DNA of 64,000 nt from Streptomyces sp. NRRL B-24484 (GTDB lineage: Bacteria > Actinomycetota > Actinomycetes > Streptomycetales > Streptomycetaceae): positions 5,777-69,776 of the forward strand of contig NZ_JOAI01000044.1 in assembly GCF_000717715.1 (NCBI RefSeq), read 5' to 3'. Shown in pieces: positions 61,697-64,000 of the stretch (its first letter is position 1; each line of letters opens with the position of its first letter). The position numbers were made by a program, and so were the translations under genes. The notes beneath the pieces were generated by a model, which had not been told where the DNA came from, did not search any database, and saw only the letters and a list, made by a program, of their open reading frames with translations.

Positions 61697-62344
61697 TTGT
61701 CGGCTATGAGGGGCGAGCCCAGCTGCCCGAGGTGCGCCGGTCGGGTCCGCGCCCCCGGGCTCTTCTCCGACACCTGGCAGTGTGACCAGCACGGTGCGGT
61801 CCACCCGATGCAACCGGTGCTGCCGCCCAGCGTCGAGGCCCTGAACGTCGCCGTGGCCCGTTCGCAGGTGCCGGTCTGGCTGCCCTGGCCGCTGCCGGTC
61901 GGCTGGCTCTTCACCGGGATCGCGCACGTCGGTGACGACCTCTCGGGCGCCCGCGCGACGGCGGTCGCCTGTGCCGGCCCGGCCCCGCTCGGCGGCTTCG
62001 GCGAGCTGGTGCTCGTCGCGGAGGAGCTCGGTGTCGGCCTCGGAGCCCGCTATGCGGGCCTGGACGGCCCGGACCCGGGCGAGGGCGTCTCGCTCTACAA
62101 GCCGGCCGACGCCAAGCTGATGGCGGCCGGTCGGCCGACGCCGATGTTCCACGTGCCGGACGCCCCGGTCGACCGCGCGGTGTACGTCGGCGAGGCCCGC
62201 GGGCTGTGGCTCTGGGCGATCGCCTGGCCCGAGCAGTCGGCGCTGCTGATGCACGACGAGCTCGTCCTCACCGACCTGCGGGACGCCGGCGCGGAGCTGG
62301 GCCTGCTGCCCTGCGGGGCGCTGACCCCGCGCCTGCTGGGCTGA
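61697..62344 (+). CDS. DUF6758-type protein with N-terminal zinc-ribbon-like motif
   Basis: 215-residue protein conserved in streptomycetes. The N-terminus has CPRC (near residue 10) and CDQH about 17 residues later, a likely zinc-binding knuckle, then VPVWLPWPLPVGWLFTGI, GGFGELVLVAEELGVGLGARYAG and LLMHDELVLTDLRDAGAEL. Function unknown. The TTG at 61697 has GGAGGG 7 bases upstream; the ATG at 61706 (MRGEPSCPRC) is the alternative and may be the conserved start. Followed by a hairpin and then the IS4-family element. Confidence 0.85.
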   Translation: MSAMRGEPSCPRCAGRVRAPGLFSDTWQCDQHGAVHPMQPVLPPSVEALNVAVARSQVPVWLPWPLPVGWLFTGIAHVGDDLSGARATAVACAGPAPLGGFGELVLVAEELGVGLGARYAGLDGPDPGEGVSLYKPADAKLMAAGRPTPMFHVPDAPVDRAVYVGEARGLWLWAIAWPEQSALLMHDELVLTDLRDAGAELGLLPCGALTPRLLG

Positions 62345-62346
62345 CG

Positions 62347-62382
62347 CCGCCGGGCTGCCCCCCCGGGGGGGCCGGCCGGCGG
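62347..62382 (+). terminator. Terminator-like hairpin
   Basis: Arms CCGCCGG (62347-62353) and CCGGCGG (62376-62382) enclose a C7/G7 inner stem; TTTCCTG follows. Three bases after the DUF6758 stop. Confidence 0.65.
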
Positions 62383-62425
62383 TTTCCTGCCCGGCCCTCG
62401 GCGGGTCGGGCGGCCGCACTAGATG

Positions 62426-63900
62426 CAATACCGGTGACTTTGTGTGGCTTTGGTCGTTGGGCTGGTTGTGCCAAGGCCCGGACAGGTGAAGTCGTCGGCG
62501 GATGAGCGGTTCTCGGACCGGATCGCGCTGGGAGTGCTGACGCGGGCTTTCCCACCCGAGCTGGTTGATGAGGTGGTTACTGAGTGCGGCCGGGTCGAGC
62601 GGCGTCATCGGCTGCTGCCGGCGCGGGTGGTCGTGTACTTCGTCCTGGCGATGTGCCTGTTTTGCGGTCAGGGTTATGAGGAGGTCGCGCGGCTTCTGAC
62701 CCAGGGCCTGGAGCGGGAGGGCGGGCGAGGGGCTTGGCGGGTGCCGACGACGGCGGCGATCGGCCGGGCCCGACTCCGGCTGGGTCCGGAGCCGCTGCGG
62801 GCCCTGTTCGCCCGGGTCTGCCGCCCGGTGGCCGCGAAGCAGACGGTCGGCGCCTGGTTCCACGACTGGCGGCTGGTCGCAGTCGACGGCACCACCTTCG
62901 ACCTTCCCGACACGGCGGCGAACGCGGAGTTCTTCGGCCGGCCCGGCACCTGCCGGGGACAGGGCAGGAGCGCCTACCCGCAGGCACGGGTGGCGGCCCT
63001 GGTCGAGTGCGGCACCCATGCGGTGTTCGCGGCCGGGGTCGCACCGCTGGCGGTCCATGAGACTGCACTGGCCCAGCAGTTGTTCACCTCGCTGACCGAG
63101 CGGATGCTGCTGTTGGCCGACCGGGGCTTTCGCGGATTCGACCTGTGGCGGGCCGCCACCGGCACCGGCGCCGACCTGCTCTGGCGGGCCAGGAGCGACG
63201 CCGTGCTCCCGGTGCTGACCGTGCTCGACGACGGCTCCTACCTGTCGGAGATCGTCGCCGCCCGGGGCAAGAACCGCCGCGCCGACCCGATCCGCGTCCG
63301 CGTCATCGAGTACGCCCTGGGCCCGCGCGCCAAGGACGGCACGGTCTACCGGCTGGTCACCAGCATCCTGGACCCGCACGCCGCCCCAGCCGCCGAGCTC
63401 GCCGCGCTCTACTCCCAGCGATGGGAGATCGAGACCACGCTGGACGAGATCAAGACCCACCAGGGTGGCAGGAACCTCGTTCTGCGCTCCCAGCACCCGC
63501 GCGGGGTGGAACAGGAGATCTTCGCGTTCCTCCTGGTCCACCACGCCCTGCGCGACCTGATGCACCAGGCCGCCCACCGCACCGGCTGCGATCCCGACCG
63601 CGTCTCCTTCGTTCGCACCCTTCGCATCGCCCGCCGCCACGTCACCGGCCAGGCGGCGCTTTCCCCCCTCCCGACTCGCCCAGGCACTTGCCCAGAGCCT
63701 GCACGAGATCGGTGAACGACTCCTGCCCGCACGGCGGTTGCGCGCCAATCCACGCGTCATCAAACGCAAGATGTCCAACTGGGCACTCAAACGCGTGGCG
63801 CACTTCGACCCGCCGCGACCGGCCCCGCCGGGCCTCGTTCTCGTCGGACCGACCAAGACCGCCCCGACTCGCCGGAAGTCAACCTAAATCACCGGTATTG
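62426..63900 (+). mobile_element. IS4-family insertion sequence with 10-bp target duplication
   Basis: 1475-bp element. Terminal inverted repeats are CAATACCGGTGACTT (62426-62440) and its complement at 63886-63900, 14 of 15 matching. Both sides carry the identical 10-mer GCACTAGATG (62416-62425 and 63901-63910), a target duplication of the length typical for IS4-family elements. The single gene inside is a transposase with the IS4 YREK signature. Intact ends and a perfect duplication suggest a recent insertion, but the transposase is frameshifted. Confidence 0.93.
62444..63887 (+). pseudogene. IS4-family transposase, frameshifted near the C-terminus
   Basis: DDE transposase. The N-terminal IS4 domain (DRIALGVLTRAFPPELVDEV) is followed by the first Asp in VAVDGTTFDLPDT, the second in LLLADRGFRGFD and the YREK box in YSQRWEIETTLDEIKTH. 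The open frame stops at 63715 after RHVTGQAALSPLPTRP, but the +1 frame continues as FPPSRLAQALAQSLHEIG and on to SNWALKRVAHFDPP and a TAA at 63885-63887 directly at the right inverted repeat. One extra base around 63655-63668 (a T/C run) explains this. The start could be the GTG at 62444 or, with AAGG before it, the GTG at 62486. The catalytic core is complete, so partial activity cannot be excluded. Confidence 0.85.
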
Positions 63901-63924
63901 GCACTAGATGATTGATTCCAAGGG

Positions 63925-64000
63925 TCAGTGGTCGTAGGCGGTGAGTGATCGCAGCGTGGGCCGGCCGGTCTTGTGGTTGTGCCAGATTGCTGCGGTCAGG
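63925..64000 (-). CDS. C-terminal end of a second transposase (IS982-like), cut by window edge
   Basis: Reading leftward from the window end gives LTAAIWHNHKTGRPT and then LRSLTAYDH followed by TGA at 63927-63925. This ending is characteristic, as I remember it, of IS982-family transposases in actinobacteria. Only 24 residues are visible. Its stop lies 14 bases beyond the target duplication of the IS4 element, so the IS4 element sits beside or within the end of this element. Confidence 0.65.
   Translation of the reverse strand, partial: LTAAIWHNHKTGRPTLRSLTAYDH

Overview
The window is very GC-rich DNA with almost exclusively G/C third codon positions, frequent GTG/TTG starts, Streptomyces-type regulators (WblC/WhiB7, sigma-R promoter motifs, a conservon-type kinase, AIM24/TerD proteins) and Streptomyces-style intergenic hairpins. 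It is chromosomal housekeeping DNA of a streptomycete (Streptomyces or Kitasatospora; I cannot decide which).

Layout. 0.2-2.4 kb: a nitrate-sensor-type histidine kinase and a DUF742 protein, a shortened conservon. 2.5-4.5 kb: catalase and its divergent Fur-family repressor around a palindromic operator. 4.5-6.9 kb: a Sel1/TPR repeat protein and the initiator tRNA. 6.9-16.2 kb: UPF0182 membrane protein, PPA1309 protein, YlbL-type protease, MoaE, an SDR protein, a DUF2342 metalloprotease-like protein and a Nudix hydrolase. 16.2-19.2 kb: a three-gene TerD/AIM24 operon. 19.3-21.5 kb: a YgjP-type metallopeptidase divergent from an orphan E1-like (ThiF) protein, separated by two inverted DnaA boxes. 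21.9-27.9 kb: ABC1/UbiB kinase, wblC with a long regulated leader that includes a 155-codon frame, uvrD2 and mycoredoxin. 28-38 kb: GntR regulator, NudC, M20 dipeptidase, a PadR-controlled ABC exporter, an EEP-family nuclease/phosphatase and a membrane PP2C phosphatase. 38.4-45.6 kb: the AdnA/AdnB end-resection helicase-nucleases and an alkyltransferase-like protein. 45.7-49.7 kb: a large LPG-synthase-like membrane protein with an inserted kinase-like domain, then MoeZ. 49.8-53.5 kb: a PelF-like glycosyltransferase operon. 53.9-59.7 kb: alpha/beta hydrolase, TetR, DUF3107, ferritin-like protein and RhlE-type RNA helicase. 60-62.3 kb: hydrolase and two small conserved genes. 62.4-64 kb: a complete IS4-family element with a 10-bp target duplication and a frameshifted transposase, abutting the end of a second transposase gene.

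The gene content and order from 6.9 to 59.7 kb match, from memory, the mycobacterial segment Rv3193c-Rv3211 (UPF0182, YlbL, DUF2342, ABC1, whiB7, uvrD2, mrx1, nudC, adnB/adnA, moeZ, TetR, DUF3107, ferritin-like, rhlE), so this is an ancient actinobacterial neighbourhood with lineage-specific insertions. Themes are DNA repair (UvrD2, AdnAB, ATL), thiol/oxidative stress (catalase, mycoredoxin, MoeZ and three GGAAT-N18/19-GTT sigma-R-like promoters) and ribosome-antibiotic stress (WblC, ABC1 protein).

I found no CRISPR array, phage or biosynthetic cluster. The most interesting observations are the wblC leader, the apparent CTG start of the RhlE gene, the sigma-R-like promoter trio, the inverted DnaA boxes beside an orphan E1-like gene, and the nested palindrome upstream of the PP2C gene.
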